Source: Cercophora sp. LCS_1 (lineage: Eukaryota; Ascomycota; Sordariomycetes; Sordariales; Lasiosphaeriaceae). From it: a stretch of 64,000 bases of DNA. The stretch is from positions 62,001-126,000 of the forward strand of contig JAPZLL010000067.1 of assembly GCA_036250225.1 (NCBI GenBank). Direction: 5' to 3'. Position 1 is the first letter of the stretch. Each line of letters begins with the position of its first letter. This document shows, piece after piece, positions 42,490-53,462 of this stretch. The translations under genes were made by a program, and so were the position numbers. Under the pieces are notes generated by a model. That model made no database searches. It saw only the letters and a list, made by a program, of their open reading frames with translations, and was not told where the DNA came from.

Positions 42490-43163
42490 TGAGTTGACAT
42501 CTCCTACCTAGTGGCGCAATTGAATCATGAGAAACGTCAAAGCCGATAACAAGGGCGTATTGCATCGCATAATAACCAATAAATGAGCCGCATCGCAAGC
42601 CGTCTGTGACTTGTCACCGTGGCTAGCTGAAGAAAGCAGCAGACTATTGATGCATGCTAGCTCTGATACATAAGATCACTCGCTGCCATTTGCTAAACGT
42701 CCCGACAAACGGACATCCGATGGCCAGACCAGTCAGCCACAGGACTGCATTGCGGCATCTAGACCACCGGAAGCTCGACCACTCGTCGGATAGCGCGAAT
42801 AGTTACTTGGGCCCTCGCATTTCAGGTTGGAGCCGAGGGGTGGTCTGCAGAAGGTGGCTGGCTGGAAGACAAGGTGCGGGGTGCTTGATCGTAACAAGAC
42901 AAGCTTCCTCCGCCTGAATGCAATAGACATGCAGCACGACTCAAAGGGGCAACGCAGGCTTCAGCTTTCCACCTGAAAGTGTCATCGATGTGGCAAGACT
43001 CATATAGCAAGATGCGCCTGAAGCGGAGTTTCGCGTCATGAATCGTCAGCGGACGAGAGTTTAAAAGAAATGAAACTCGCTCTTCCGGACACGCGGCTTT
43101 CCTTCCTTTGCATCGTACCCTTCCCTTCCCACCTGATTCCTTGTCTCTGACATAGTCTGCATC
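42490..43163. other. Promoter region of the flavin oxidase gene
   Basis: No supported gene. A TTTAAAAG TATA-like site lies near 43060, then a CT-rich leader (43080-43163). Confidence 0.5.
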
Positions 43164-45416
43164 ATGGAACTCGACCTTTCAGACAGCACCCGATCCGCTC
43201 ATTCGCAATGGGCTTATAAACTTGCCTGTGCGCCTCTCGCCAACAAACTTCACAACCAGCTGCCTCTCTCCGACGACCTCTTGGGCGCCTGGCCCGAGCC
43301 CACGCCCGAGGGTCAGCCCCTTCCGGATGCCCCCGAGTACAAGATTCCCGGGACTGGTAAGATTGCCAACCCAAGGGTTGCCATTGTTGGCGCCGGTGCT
43401 GCTGGCCTGTTTACGGCCATGATTCTGGACTATCTCAACCAAAAATGCGCCGACGATGGCTTCAACGTTGCCTATGACATATTTGAGGCCGCCGAAGACC
43501 GTTCGCGCCTTGGAGGAAGACTGTATACCCACAATTTCAGTCTTAACCCTGATTCGAGGCACAACTACTTTGACGTCGGCGCGATGCGCTTCCCAGATGC
43601 CTCTGACCAGGCGCCGAACCCGAATCCAATCATGAAGCGGTGAGTAAAGCCCCGTGATCCGAGTTCCGGCTGACCGTTCATGAAGGGTGTTCGACCTCTT
43701 CAAGAAGTTGGGCATGAACCCAGTTCCATCGGTCGACGGAGCACCTCTCGGATCTCTCGTGCCATACCAGATGGAGAACGACGTCACTTCTGGCAGTGTG
43801 ACATCGCAACAGGAGTACTATTCCTACAACAACATCACCCAGCTGGGCTCGTATACCAGCGTCACCGCGGCTGATACGGAACACGATCCTTTTGACATCA
43901 ATGCTGCAAAGGCTATCCCCGACCGCATCTTCACCCAAAGCCCGGGTGCTGTCCTGAATGCCGCCATTGCCGACTTCCGCAACATTCTCAAGGATCCCGG
44001 CCTGACGCCGGAACAGGCTTGGCAAACGTTGATGACTTATGACCAGCTAACAACTCGACAGGCGCTGGTCAAGTAAGACATCTTTCCCTGCTCAATAACC
44101 TAGAGACTGACCCTTGCCTTTCGTCAGCCCTCCTCCGCCCCCTGAAACCGCGAGCAAGAACCGTCCCAAAGCACCCACCGCCTACGACTACGAGACAGTG
44201 CAGTGGCTTGAGACCTTCAACGCGTAAGTTGACCTCCTCCTCTTTCTCTATCCGCAGTCCATGGCGACGCGTGCTAACGCGCTGAAGCGGCACCGGCTGG
44301 TATGACCAAGCCCTGAGCGAAGCCGTCCTCGAAAGCCTCGACTTTGAGTTTAACGACGATTCTTCCAAAAACACCTGGCGCTGCATCCTCGGCGGCGCGC
44401 AGCAGCTTGCCATCAACATGGCCGCCACCCTTCAAGGCAACCAGCCCCAGTTTGGCCAACGCGTCACCGCCATCCGCGCCACAAACAAGCTGGAGATGCA
44501 AATCGACATCGCCGGCACCACAGTTCCTGCAGCCTACAACGGTGTCTTCAACAGCACAACACTGGGATGTCTCGGCCGCATCGACACAACAGGCGTCAAC
44601 CTCGACTACCCCGTCCGCGAAGCCATCCGCACCTTGTCCTACGGTCCCTCGGCCAAGATCGGCATCCTTTTCGACCACGCGTGGTGGAAGTTTGATCTTG
44701 GCGCCACGCCCGACGACACGACTTACAACATCAAGAATGGCGGTCTGGGGCATTCGGATCTGAACCTGCGGACCGTAGTCTACCCCTCTTACAACGGGGA
44801 CTTGACTCCCACACAGCCAGCTGTCTTGTTGTGTTCCTACACCTGGCAACAAGACGCCCTCCGCATGGGCTCTCTCATGTCCAGCAGCCGCGTCCCCGCC
44901 ATTGCAGAAGCGGAAGAACAAGCCAACGGACTCAAGGCCTTGCTCATCCGTGAACTTGCTCTGCTGCACCACACCTCCACCTCCCCCAAGTCTCTACAGG
45001 ACATCGAATCCATCATTGCAAACTCATGGACATCCCATTTCTCACACGACTGGACGCATGACCCCAACTGCGCTGGTGCATTTGCGTTCTTTGGTCCGAG
45101 TCAGTTCCGGAAGCTATGGCCCAGTCTCATCCAGCCGACAGGTAATCTCATCATTATCGGTGAGGCCGCGAGTCCACATCATGCGTGGGTTGTTGGCGCG
45201 CTTGAGAGTGCCGTGTATGGCGTTTACTCGTGGTTGAAGCTGAGACGGGGAGATATCCAGGGCGCGACGAGTGCGTTGACTTTGCTTGGGGCAGAGGAAT
45301 CTGGGAATCCGTTTGTGGGATTGCCGGACTATATGGATGCGAATATGGCGGCGTGGGCAGCGATATTTGGAAACTTTGCGGAGGAGGCGTGGATTGAGAA
45401 GTACTCGGAGAAGTGA
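43164..45416 (+). CDS. Flavin amine oxidase, L-amino-acid oxidase type
   Basis: Four exons (43164-43639, 43686-44072, 44128-44223, 44288-45416) encode 695 residues. The FAD-binding Rossmann motif is RVAIVGAGAAGLFTAMILDY near residues 71-90, followed by the acidic ribose-binding residue in YDIFEAA and the GG-doublet RLGGRLYTH, then FDVGAMRFP. The C-terminal FAD segment is GNLIIIGEAASPHHAWVVGA. These enzymes deaminate an L-amino acid (or amine) to the keto acid with release of ammonia and H2O2. No signal peptide or clear peroxisomal tail (ends EKYSEK) is visible, so the location is probably cytosolic. The substrate cannot be assigned. All introns are 46-64 bp. Confidence 0.9.
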
Positions 45417-45680
45417 AGAGCAGGAGTGTCAGCGACCGAGAACAATTCTTGGGTTCGGATCGGGTTATTACTGGTGGCACCAGTTCAACCGTTTTTATGC
45501 CAGCCTAGAAGGACTATCCGCGTGCGAGGATACAAAGGGAAGTCCGCTTAAATTTTCTGCGACAGCCCGAATAAGTAAGTTTTGATCGTATCAGTGCTTC
45601 CAAATCAGACATAACCTCTTTGGGGGGTCGAGGCCAAGCAGCAGAACCGATTTTCATTGAGATGAGGAAACAAGAAACTC

Positions 45681-48074
45681 TTATATAAGAATAAATGCGT
45701 CTCCGACTTCTGCTCCGCCTGTTGCAGAAGACAGAGCGACAGGTCGAGCAACAGGCAGAACGACAGGTAGCGCTCCGTCTTCCGCCACGTCTGTCACGTC
45801 TGTCATTCTAACGCCTACACCTTGTACCCCTCCATCCATTACTTCGTCTATCGCTCCGACCTTTGCTCCTCCTGGTGCGACTTCTTTCAAACTCCTCTTC
45901 TTCTTCTTCTCCATGCTCTGAAAGTATGTCATAGCTTCGCCATCCATGGCGTGGTCGACATAGCATTCCCCAATGAGTTTGTACTTTGCACCCACCGGTC
46001 TAAGTACCAAAGGGACACTGCACCCAAAGATAATGCAAACAAGATCCCCGACGAGCGCGTCAGCCGGGCTCAGCCCAAATGCTTTGCCTTTTTCCTCTGG
46101 TGTTGTATTATTCCCGACCGTAGCCTCCACTGAGGCGGCCTGCTTGCTTTCGGACTTTACTGTCTTTGTTGATCCGTCGAGGGGCTCGACCGGCTGAGCC
46201 TGGGCATACGGCGTGGCTGGTGGTGGTGCCGACTTGCTCGCCTCGGGCCCTTGTTCTTCATTCAACTCATTCTCGCGCCGCCACTTGTCCTGTTCCTCTC
46301 TCAACCAGGCCGGGAACACCCCCGTGACGGTGATGAGTTGTCGGTTCCAGACGACGGCTTGCACGCGACGAAACAGCTCGGCAACCATTGTGTTTGTGCT
46401 TTCGTGGATGAGCCGATGTGTCTCAAAGCCGTAATCAATGCCTCGATCCTTGGCTGCTGTCTGAAAGACCATGGGGTACCAGCGATCAGGTCCGTCGCCC
46501 CCAGCGTTTCGATCCGCTACCAATGTCCGCCAGAGCGCGTCGGGTGGCCTTTTGTCTTCGCTCTCCCAGCCACCAGCCCTGAGCCATGCGCCAGGCACGT
46601 TGCCAAAGCTTCCAGACGCCCAAACTTGTGCGATTCTGCCGATCTCAAAGCCGCCCACCTTCAGCTCCGAGCCTGTGAGGAACGCGAACTCCGGTTCCAT
46701 TATCCTAGACCCGGACGCTTGGTAGAAACGGTGTCGGGAGGTGGCTGGCCCCACCAGGGGGTCAGGGTTAAAGCGTACCATGTCTCTGTCTCGTGTCGGG
46801 CGAAACGGCTTACGTTCCAGCGACGGTATCCACGACGGTAACTCGACTTTTTGTAGCTTCCCGTCGGCATCGACGCCCGACTCGGGTGCCCAAGGGCGGC
46901 AGACAATGTCAAGAGACTTGGAGCGCTTGATGGCGTGTTCCAGGAACTGTATGAAGACTTTGAGAGGCGCTAGCGAGTAGTCGACTTTGAAGGTTTCTAC
47001 CATGTGGCGGCTTAGATGGAAGCTGAAGGGGGCCTTGTTCAGGAGCGGTCTTTCGGAGCTGCCAGAACTCGGGTTGGGCGTGGTTGATGGCGGACCCAGC
47101 GCCTCGGGCTTGACATCGGATGCAAGACCAAGAAGGGCATATATTGTGTCGTGAAGACGCGAAGCCTGGAATGCGGCAAGGAAGGAAACCAACTCCTCGA
47201 GGGTGTACCGCCAGGTGCGGATGTCCTCTCCCCCCTGCCCCCGAAACATGCCCGTGGTGTTCTGGACCAGCCGATATGCCGGGAGGGACGAGAAACTCCC
47301 GTCGTACTGGGATGACGGGCTTCCTTTGAGTGCAAGTCGCCTGAGTTCGCGGTTGATGGAGCCGTCGCGGCCAAACCTTTCCAGCAGTGCGATGGCGTCG
47401 GCGAGCTCATGCCATGCTACCGAGTCACTCCCACAGTATACCGTAGCATTTCGAGCCATGGCGATCTCTTGCACCACCCATCGTCGACTGAACCACCCGC
47501 GCTTTAGTAGTTTGATCAAGGCCTCAAGATCCCCGGCCCTGTTAGAGTTGCCACGGTACAACCCTGCGATGTGTTCTTCATGATTCAGATCCATGAGGTC
47601 TCTGACAAATTTCATGGCTTGTCCGCTGTCGTCCCTGGTCTTGCCCAGCCAGACCGACACTTCCTTGGCTGTGCTGTAGATTTTGGTCATGAGAGCGATT
47701 TGGTTGCTCTTTTCGTTATTGTTTTCCCTATTGTTTTCCGGAGCTTGGTTGATGCACACTGCGTCCACCCAGAGCCGCACGGTATTGCTATGGTGTCGCA
47801 GCCGCTTCAGCGCCTCAAAGAGGTTGGGTCGGATCATCAGCGAATGTCCCACATCTTCATCCTTGTTCGCGACTTGGATTTCCACGGTTGCGTCCTTGGT
47901 TCCCCATTGCCACGACAGCGCGTTGTAAGGAGTGATGTTGGGATCCAGCTTCTCGTGGTTGATCTCGATGTAGATGCCTTCGTCGCTCTTCTTGCCGGGC
48001 CTCAGGCGAAGAATCCGAATCTCGCCTGGTTCCAGCTTCTTGTATTTGTACGCGTTTTTGGTTCCGTCCTCCAT
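45681..48074 (-). CDS. HET domain protein 4
   Basis: A single frame of 797 residues. HET blocks: YNALSWQWG (50-58), LWVDAVCINQ (101-110), SVWLGKTRDD (140-149) and WFSRRWVVQEIAMARNATV (194-212), with DTIYALLGLA closing the domain. An Asn/Glu-rich insert (APENNRENNNEKSNQ) lies right after CINQ, in a loop that is normally short. The C-terminal half holds the LPSWIPSLE motif, a Lys/Glu/Pro low-complexity stretch and the usual LVGDLVCIIFGCSVPLVLRP tail with LIGECYVDHAMDGEA. After that comes an unusual 75-residue extension that starts with KKKK and continues with Val/Asp/Ala-rich quasi-repeats (VVLPVARPVAL). The role should be as for other HET proteins. Confidence 0.92.
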   Translation of the reverse strand: MEDGTKNAYKYKKLEPGEIRILRLRPGKKSDEGIYIEINHEKLDPNITPYNALSWQWGTKDATVEIQVANKDEDVGHSLMIRPNLFEALKRLRHHSNTVRLWVDAVCINQAPENNRENNNEKSNQIALMTKIYSTAKEVSVWLGKTRDDSGQAMKFVRDLMDLNHEEHIAGLYRGNSNRAGDLEALIKLLKRGWFSRRWVVQEIAMARNATVYCGSDSVAWHELADAIALLERFGRDGSINRELRRLALKGSPSSQYDGSFSSLPAYRLVQNTTGMFRGQGGEDIRTWRYTLEELVSFLAAFQASRLHDTIYALLGLASDVKPEALGPPSTTPNPSSGSSERPLLNKAPFSFHLSRHMVETFKVDYSLAPLKVFIQFLEHAIKRSKSLDIVCRPWAPESGVDADGKLQKVELPSWIPSLERKPFRPTRDRDMVRFNPDPLVGPATSRHRFYQASGSRIMEPEFAFLTGSELKVGGFEIGRIAQVWASGSFGNVPGAWLRAGGWESEDKRPPDALWRTLVADRNAGGDGPDRWYPMVFQTAAKDRGIDYGFETHRLIHESTNTMVAELFRRVQAVVWNRQLITVTGVFPAWLREEQDKWRRENELNEEQGPEASKSAPPPATPYAQAQPVEPLDGSTKTVKSESKQAASVEATVGNNTTPEEKGKAFGLSPADALVGDLVCIIFGCSVPLVLRPVGAKYKLIGECYVDHAMDGEAMTYFQSMEKKKKRSLKEVAPGGAKVGAIDEVMDGGVQGVGVRMTDVTDVAEDGALPVVLPVARPVALSSATGGAEVGDAFILI

Positions 48075-49084
48075 GTTGCAACGAAGTGGGCCTGGGGTTG
48101 ACAGGGCTTGGAGTGGCTCGTCGAAGCTGGCTGAAAAGACAGGGTGTGCTTGAATCCCCCGTTCTGTGACCTACTTGTATTTTCCGACCACCCTCCACTT
48201 GTGACCGCCCTTGACCCTTTTGAGTGCCATGCAGGCCGGCTGAGACAATGGGCTTGAGGTAGCCCCGCACCACAATGTCGGCTGCTGTGGTGATTAGGTA
48301 GTTTCGCGCGCGCGTCCCGCCGGAAAATGTGTAAGGCTCTGAGTGGCTCCCGGCCATGCTTCGCTGAAGCTCCCTCACCGATGATAAGGACACAATGACA
48401 AGAATAATATCTAGATTATAAAGATGCTTCAAATCTTCAGCTACCAGACACGGTACAATACCTTAATCGGCGGCAATTCCCCGGGCCCACCACGAGACAC
48501 AGTGCACCATTCGTTCATCGTGGTCATGAAGGTTAGTTGTCAACAGTGGTAACGTCAAAATCATCACCATGCACCATCGTTAGTTGTCCGAGGAAACTTT
48601 CGCCGTTCCCTTATTTCACGCGACGCAGATTATAATTAAGCCTTTCCCTCTCATCAACTCCTGGCCACAAACTCATCACAGCCCGAGAAACTACTTCACA
48701 ATCCGCCGCGACGACACTCCGCCGCGGATTCTTGCGACACCTGCATTCCAGGCCGCCCAAAATCTGCGATCCACCATGGATATCTCATCTGCCTTCAATC
48801 CAGGCAAGGAAACCGACGTGTTTGAGCGGGCCACTTTGCCTGCTGCCCGCGGGATGGTGCGTCCTGCTGCCGGACAAAGGTGGAGTACTGACGGCCAGAA
48901 GTGGAATGATGACGCCATGTATTGGCGGCCATGTGGTGCTTCTAAGTTTATATCCGGGCGTGGCTCTTCATAGACTTGTTTGATGCCTGGTATACAAGTA
49001 CCTGAATTATGACCGATTGATCGCAGCCGGACCATCGGCATTGCAACTTAGTTTTAACATACGCCAAGAAACTACACGATCAAC
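48075..49084. other. Divergent intergenic region between HET 4 and alcohol dehydrogenase
   Basis: No supported gene. A plus frame at 48584-48973 (129 codons) ends just before the dehydrogenase leader and has no motif; it may be part of the 5'UTR. Confidence 0.5.
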
Positions 49085-50194
49085 ATGGGTGTCGACTTTG
49101 CTGTTTATAAAGGCTCAGAGAGCGGCCAGATCGTCGAGGCCAAGGGACACCGTGATCTCGGCCCGACAGAGGTCGTTGTCAAGATATCGCACCGCGGCGT
49201 CTGCGGCACCGATGAGCACTTTCGACACGCCGATCAGGGGCTGGGCCATGAAGGCGTTGGTGTCATTACCGAGACCGGATCTATGGTTGATGCCTTGTCC
49301 GATTTCCGCGTTGGGGATCGGGTCGGCATGAGTTGGGTTCAAAAGATCTGTGAACATTGTGATGCTTGTCTTTCTGGTGAGTTACAATCCCTGAAAGGAG
49401 GACCGGAGTGGCTGATGCAGTTGCACGTAGGCCACCAGAATCAATGCATCAACAAGGAGGAATTTGGCACTGCCAACCATGATCAGGGCTGCTTTGGCTC
49501 CGCGCTGGCCTGGGATGTCTCTTGCCTGTTCAAGGTTCCCGACGAAATCGAGTCTGAGTATGCCGGCCCGCTGATGTGTGGTGGTGCTACGGTCTGGAGC
49601 CCTCTCTACAACTTCGGCATCAAGCCCGGTTCTCGCGTAGGGATCGTTGGCGTCGGCGGACTGGGTCATCTTGGGATCCAGTTTGCCGCCAAGATGGGCA
49701 TGGAGGTGGTTGCGTTTTCCGGCAGTGAGAATAAGAAGCAACAGGCCATGGAACTAGGCGCCTCCGAGTTTCATGTCGCCAAGGGTCCCGGAGGTCTTGA
49801 CAAGGTTGGAGAAATCAGTGAACTCTTGATCACAGCGAGTGTGTTGCTGGACATGGTGTAAGTCATTTGACAGTTAGTTGTGCAAACCACATAAAACCTG
49901 ACATGATGCAGATACATGCCGGTATTGGCACTCGGGGCCTTGGTGTTTCCCCTGACCGTCAGCACCAAGAGCCTCAAGCTCACGCCGTTGGGACTCATCG
50001 GCCAGAGCTTGAGGGTCATTGGCAACGGGACAGCATCTACGACTAGCATTCGAGCCATGCTGCGGTTTGCGGCGAAGCAGGGCGTCAAGCCCATTATTGA
50101 GAAGTTTCCCATGACGCGTGCCGGTGTCGAAGAAGCGATGGCCAAGCTGAGGGAAGGTAAAGTGAGATACCGCGGCGTTTTGGTCGCCCATTGA
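49085..50194 (+). CDS. Zinc-dependent alcohol dehydrogenase (CAD-like, MDR family)
   Basis: Three exons (49085-49376, 49431-49857, 49912-50194) give 333 residues. The first intron is 54 bp, a multiple of three without stops, and would add 18 false residues if read through. Catalytic zinc ligands are Cys in HRGVCGTDEH and His/Glu in LGHEGVGVI. The structural-zinc loop is CEHCDACLSG plus QNQC. The NADP-binding Rossmann motif is VGIVGVGGLGHLGIQFA. The end, KPIIEKFPM and KVRYRGVLVAH, is typical. These enzymes reduce aldehydes to alcohols with NADPH or the reverse, in the cytosol. The exact substrate is unknown. The protein is slightly short for the class (about 350). Confidence 0.87.
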
Positions 50195-50496
50195 GGCAGT
50201 GTAAAGGCAGCAATGGCTACAGCACATAAATCAGCTGTCGAACCTCAATCGCCGTCAATCCTAGACTTTGAAACCTCAATAGGAAGGTGAGAGGCTGGCG
50301 GTGCAACCTTTCCCCGCTTACCTTCCCCGCCCCTCGTGCTCGCCCGCTGTGACGTTTCATGATGTTGCCTAGTCCCAAAACATTTATCGTAAGCTATTTC
50401 TTCCATTTTTTCTCTTCACAAAAAAAACCGGCTCTTCTTTTCACCCATCCAGCTCACTTTTCTCGCCTCGTGAACTTTCTCAATCACACAAGCGTC

Positions 50497-51105
50497 ATGG
50501 CTGAATCTACTGACGCAGTGCCCCTGCGGCGCCCATACACGGGATCCTGCCACTGCGGCTTCACCAAATACATTGTCTATCTGACATTTCCCCACGACCC
50601 ACCCCCTACAACGCAGAGACGTGGTCCAGACGGACGTCTCCGTCAGCACATGTACCGATGCAACTGCACGACATGCCAAAAGGCCGGCATTATGCACATC
50701 CGCCTTCCTTCGCCGCCCGATGACTTCCTCCTCCTCTCACCGCTGAAGCCTTTCGAAGAGCTGGGTGACTACCAGTGCAACGAGGAGAAGCTGCACTTTT
50801 TCTTTTGCAAGGCCTGTGGCATGCGATGCTTTTCATTCATGGGCGAGGGCGAGTTGGTTGAAAAAGAAGTTGGCAACGAGACAAAGACGGTCTGGTGTCC
50901 GAAAAGAGGGTGGTACGAGGACTTGACAAAATACATGAGTGTCAATGCGTACACGCTAGATGCAGGGCAGGAAAGACTCGATTTACGGGAGTGGACGGAA
51001 AAGAAATGGGTCATGTATCTGGACTGTTTGGTGGACACTGACCAGACTGTGTATACTCCGCCGCCGATCACATATGAGCGGCCGTATGAGGGAGGGGCGT
51101 ACTGA
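50497..51105 (+). CDS. GFA/CENP-V-type zinc protein
   Basis: 202 residues from MAESTDAVPLRRP. The frame is open back to 50359, but that part has no family similarity. Zinc-binding cysteines of the GFA (glutathione-dependent formaldehyde-activating) fold are seen at SCHCGFTKYIVY, YRCNCTTCQKAG and FFCKACGMRCFS. The chain is longer than the minimal 120-residue domain because of an inserted loop between the first two motifs and a C-terminal extension (ITYERPYEGGAY). Members bind glutathione-type adducts or act as lyase-like enzymes, but many fungal ones are uncharacterised. The 300 bases upstream are a promoter/leader with poly-A/T and CT-rich tracts. It could share control with the alcohol dehydrogenase just upstream, a tentative link since both fit aldehyde handling. 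Confidence 0.85.
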   Translation: MAESTDAVPLRRPYTGSCHCGFTKYIVYLTFPHDPPPTTQRRGPDGRLRQHMYRCNCTTCQKAGIMHIRLPSPPDDFLLLSPLKPFEELGDYQCNEEKLHFFFCKACGMRCFSFMGEGELVEKEVGNETKTVWCPKRGWYEDLTKYMSVNAYTLDAGQERLDLREWTEKKWVMYLDCLVDTDQTVYTPPPITYERPYEGGAY

Positions 51106-51443
51106 TTATGGAATTTGATGATTTTGAGCTGCATCGGACAACATGGAGTGCATCCAATACCCAAAGCCTGCCGGGTCCAATTGGTACGCCACCTGTGACA
51201 AGACTGCATGTGCGCATCTACACGGCCCTATCAAACTTCCCAGAGGCTTGGGGTGTCTCACCTCTGGAATGACAGGCAAGCAATGGTATGTCAAGATCGT
51301 CTGCCCAATCTCTTGGCATTATCTCAGTGATTGTTCCCCAAATTGTTCCTTCGATTCTCTGCCTTTGTCGCGACTTCACCGACCTTTAGCATCAACATAC
51401 CGTTTGGGAATACAACTCCTGTGCCGTGATAAAGGTCAATCCC

Positions 51444-53462
51444 ATGAGTGCCACGCAAGATCCACGACGGCCACTCGGGCCTAGAGAGATCCGTCTCCTT
51501 AAGCTGCATCCCGGCAACCCCGAGGACATGGTTCGGTGTTCGATTGTGGTAGCTTCTCTCGATTCGACACCGCCCCCACAGTATGAGGCACTCTCTTACA
51601 CCTGGGGGTCACCGGAAGCCAAAGAAACCATTATCGTGGACGGATTCCACATGCTGGCTCTCAAGAACTTGCACACTGCCATGAGACACCTCCGATACAG
51701 ACTTGCTAGGAATGACTCAGGACTGGGGATTGAAGGGTCGGCGGTTGAGAAGAACGAAGCCGGAAATGGTGTTGAGATTCAAGACCCGCCGGTTTTGAGG
51801 AATGAGACAAGAGGTCTGACAAGAATCATCTGGGCCGACGCCATCTGCATCAAACAAGACGATACGAGAGAGCGTGAGATGCAAGTGCAACTCATGGGCG
51901 ACGTTTACCGGCTATCCTCTAGGGGTGTGATTTGGCTGGGGGAAGCCTCGGGAAACACTGAGAGGGCATTCATGATGGCCTTTTGGCTCTGCAAAGTGGC
52001 TTATCATCAAGTTTCAAAGGCGAGAGGAGGTGGTGGTACTCTTCAACATCGCGGATCGAGTCTTGAAGTCTATGGGAAACCGAGCTTCAAAGTCTTGATG
52101 GAACTTGACAACGTTCAAATCAAGTGGTCCATGTGTTTGTGCTGGAAAGCGTTGCAGGCTCTTGTCAGCAGAGAATGGTTCTTCCGGGCCTGGGTTGTCC
52201 AGGAGGCTACACTCGCACGCGACATCTCAGTTGTGTGTGGTCACTACTCGATTCCTTGGAGCGAGCTTGTCGTGGCGTTGCGATGTGCGCCATCGATTCC
52301 CATCCGCCCGTTGGGGGGGATGCCGCTTCCAAGTCACGTCGCCGTTATTGAGAGACTCCGTCGGGAAATCGCCGGAAACAAGACTTCACTACAGGATATT
52401 CTCCTCCGCAACAGTAGCTGTAAGGCGACCGTGCCGATGGACAGGGTCTATGCCTTCTTGGGGCTTGTTCAGCGAGGCGAGCTGAAGGACTTCGGCTTGG
52501 ATAAGCCTAACTACTCAACTTGGGATTTCAAGCACCTTTGTCGACAGGTGGTCATCGGAATCATCAACAAGTCTGGAAACCTGGGTATCCTGAGCGGCCC
52601 TGTCGGAAATACTCGGAGCAGAGATGGATGGCCTTCGTGGGTTCCTGACTGGGAAGCAGACCAGCGGCCGAAATGCCTCACTCTGGACAACCTGTTTGAC
52701 GCATCTCTTAGCAAACAGTCCCGCGTTGAGGTGCTTGTCGACGAGCGCACGTTTTCACTCGGCGTCCAAGGCTTTGTTCTCGACAATGTCGACAAAATGA
52801 CTCGAATCACCGATAAAACTGCACCCTCCACCTGGACATTCACCGAGTACCACACCTACAAGACGCGAATGGAAGGCATGGTGGAATTCTTGCAGCAATG
52901 TCTCGAGTGGGAAAATGTCACAGGAGCTAGGTCTGGAGCAAAGTACCCGGGGACCGGGGAACCGATTTTGGATGCCTACTGGAAGACTCTTCTGGGGGGC
53001 CACGTCACCTCTGAGAATGAAGAGAGACAGGCAAAAGAGTTCAGCAGATTTGACATGATTTCCAAAGACGGCGCCCAAATCCTGCAGACGCTCGGGCTGC
53101 CTGCCTGGCCGTGGATCATGCTCCTGACACCGCACAACATCTCGCGGTTGTTCCTCAGGGCGCTGGTAACCAGGAGGGATGTCGCCGGCCTCCTTGGACG
53201 AATTGGCGATTTCACATCTAATCCCAATTTCGCGTTCGTGTTGAACAGGCGGCTCGTCAGAACGACGAACGGTTACATTGGACTTGCACCGGCGTCGACC
53301 AGGGTCGGAGATAAAATATCGCTCATAAAAGGAGCTTCGGTGCCCTTCATCGTTAGGCAAAAGGGCAACAAGTGGGAGCTCGTTGGGGAATGCTACATTC
53401 ACGGGGTCATGAGCGGCGAAGCATGGGATCCGCGAAAGATGAAGGAAATGTGGGTTGAGTGA
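51444..53462 (+). CDS. HET domain protein 5
   Basis: 672 residues from MSATQDPRRPLGPREIRLL; six codons upstream the frame also has a Met at 51426. HET blocks: YEALSYTWGSPEAKETIIVDG begins the domain; IIWADAICIKQDDTRERE carries Lys where almost all relatives have Asn (CINQ); then GVIWLGEASGNTERA and WFFRAWVVQEATLARDISV. About 40 residues are inserted between the first and second block (RLARNDSGLGIEGSAVEKNE). WPSWVPDWEADQ and the tail GYIGLAPASTRVGDKISLI with LVGECYIHGVMSGEAW complete the standard architecture. No intron is needed. The 338 bases upstream contain nothing else supported. A 366-codon antisense frame (52755-53855) is a shadow. Confidence 0.92.
   Translation: MSATQDPRRPLGPREIRLLKLHPGNPEDMVRCSIVVASLDSTPPPQYEALSYTWGSPEAKETIIVDGFHMLALKNLHTAMRHLRYRLARNDSGLGIEGSAVEKNEAGNGVEIQDPPVLRNETRGLTRIIWADAICIKQDDTREREMQVQLMGDVYRLSSRGVIWLGEASGNTERAFMMAFWLCKVAYHQVSKARGGGGTLQHRGSSLEVYGKPSFKVLMELDNVQIKWSMCLCWKALQALVSREWFFRAWVVQEATLARDISVVCGHYSIPWSELVVALRCAPSIPIRPLGGMPLPSHVAVIERLRREIAGNKTSLQDILLRNSSCKATVPMDRVYAFLGLVQRGELKDFGLDKPNYSTWDFKHLCRQVVIGIINKSGNLGILSGPVGNTRSRDGWPSWVPDWEADQRPKCLTLDNLFDASLSKQSRVEVLVDERTFSLGVQGFVLDNVDKMTRITDKTAPSTWTFTEYHTYKTRMEGMVEFLQQCLEWENVTGARSGAKYPGTGEPILDAYWKTLLGGHVTSENEERQAKEFSRFDMISKDGAQILQTLGLPAWPWIMLLTPHNISRLFLRALVTRRDVAGLLGRIGDFTSNPNFAFVLNRRLVRTTNGYIGLAPASTRVGDKISLIKGASVPFIVRQKGNKWELVGECYIHGVMSGEAWDPRKMKEMWVE

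Noticed and set aside
48584..48973. 129-codon frame upstream of the alcohol dehydrogenase
   Set aside because: No motif; it probably falls in promoter or 5'UTR sequence.
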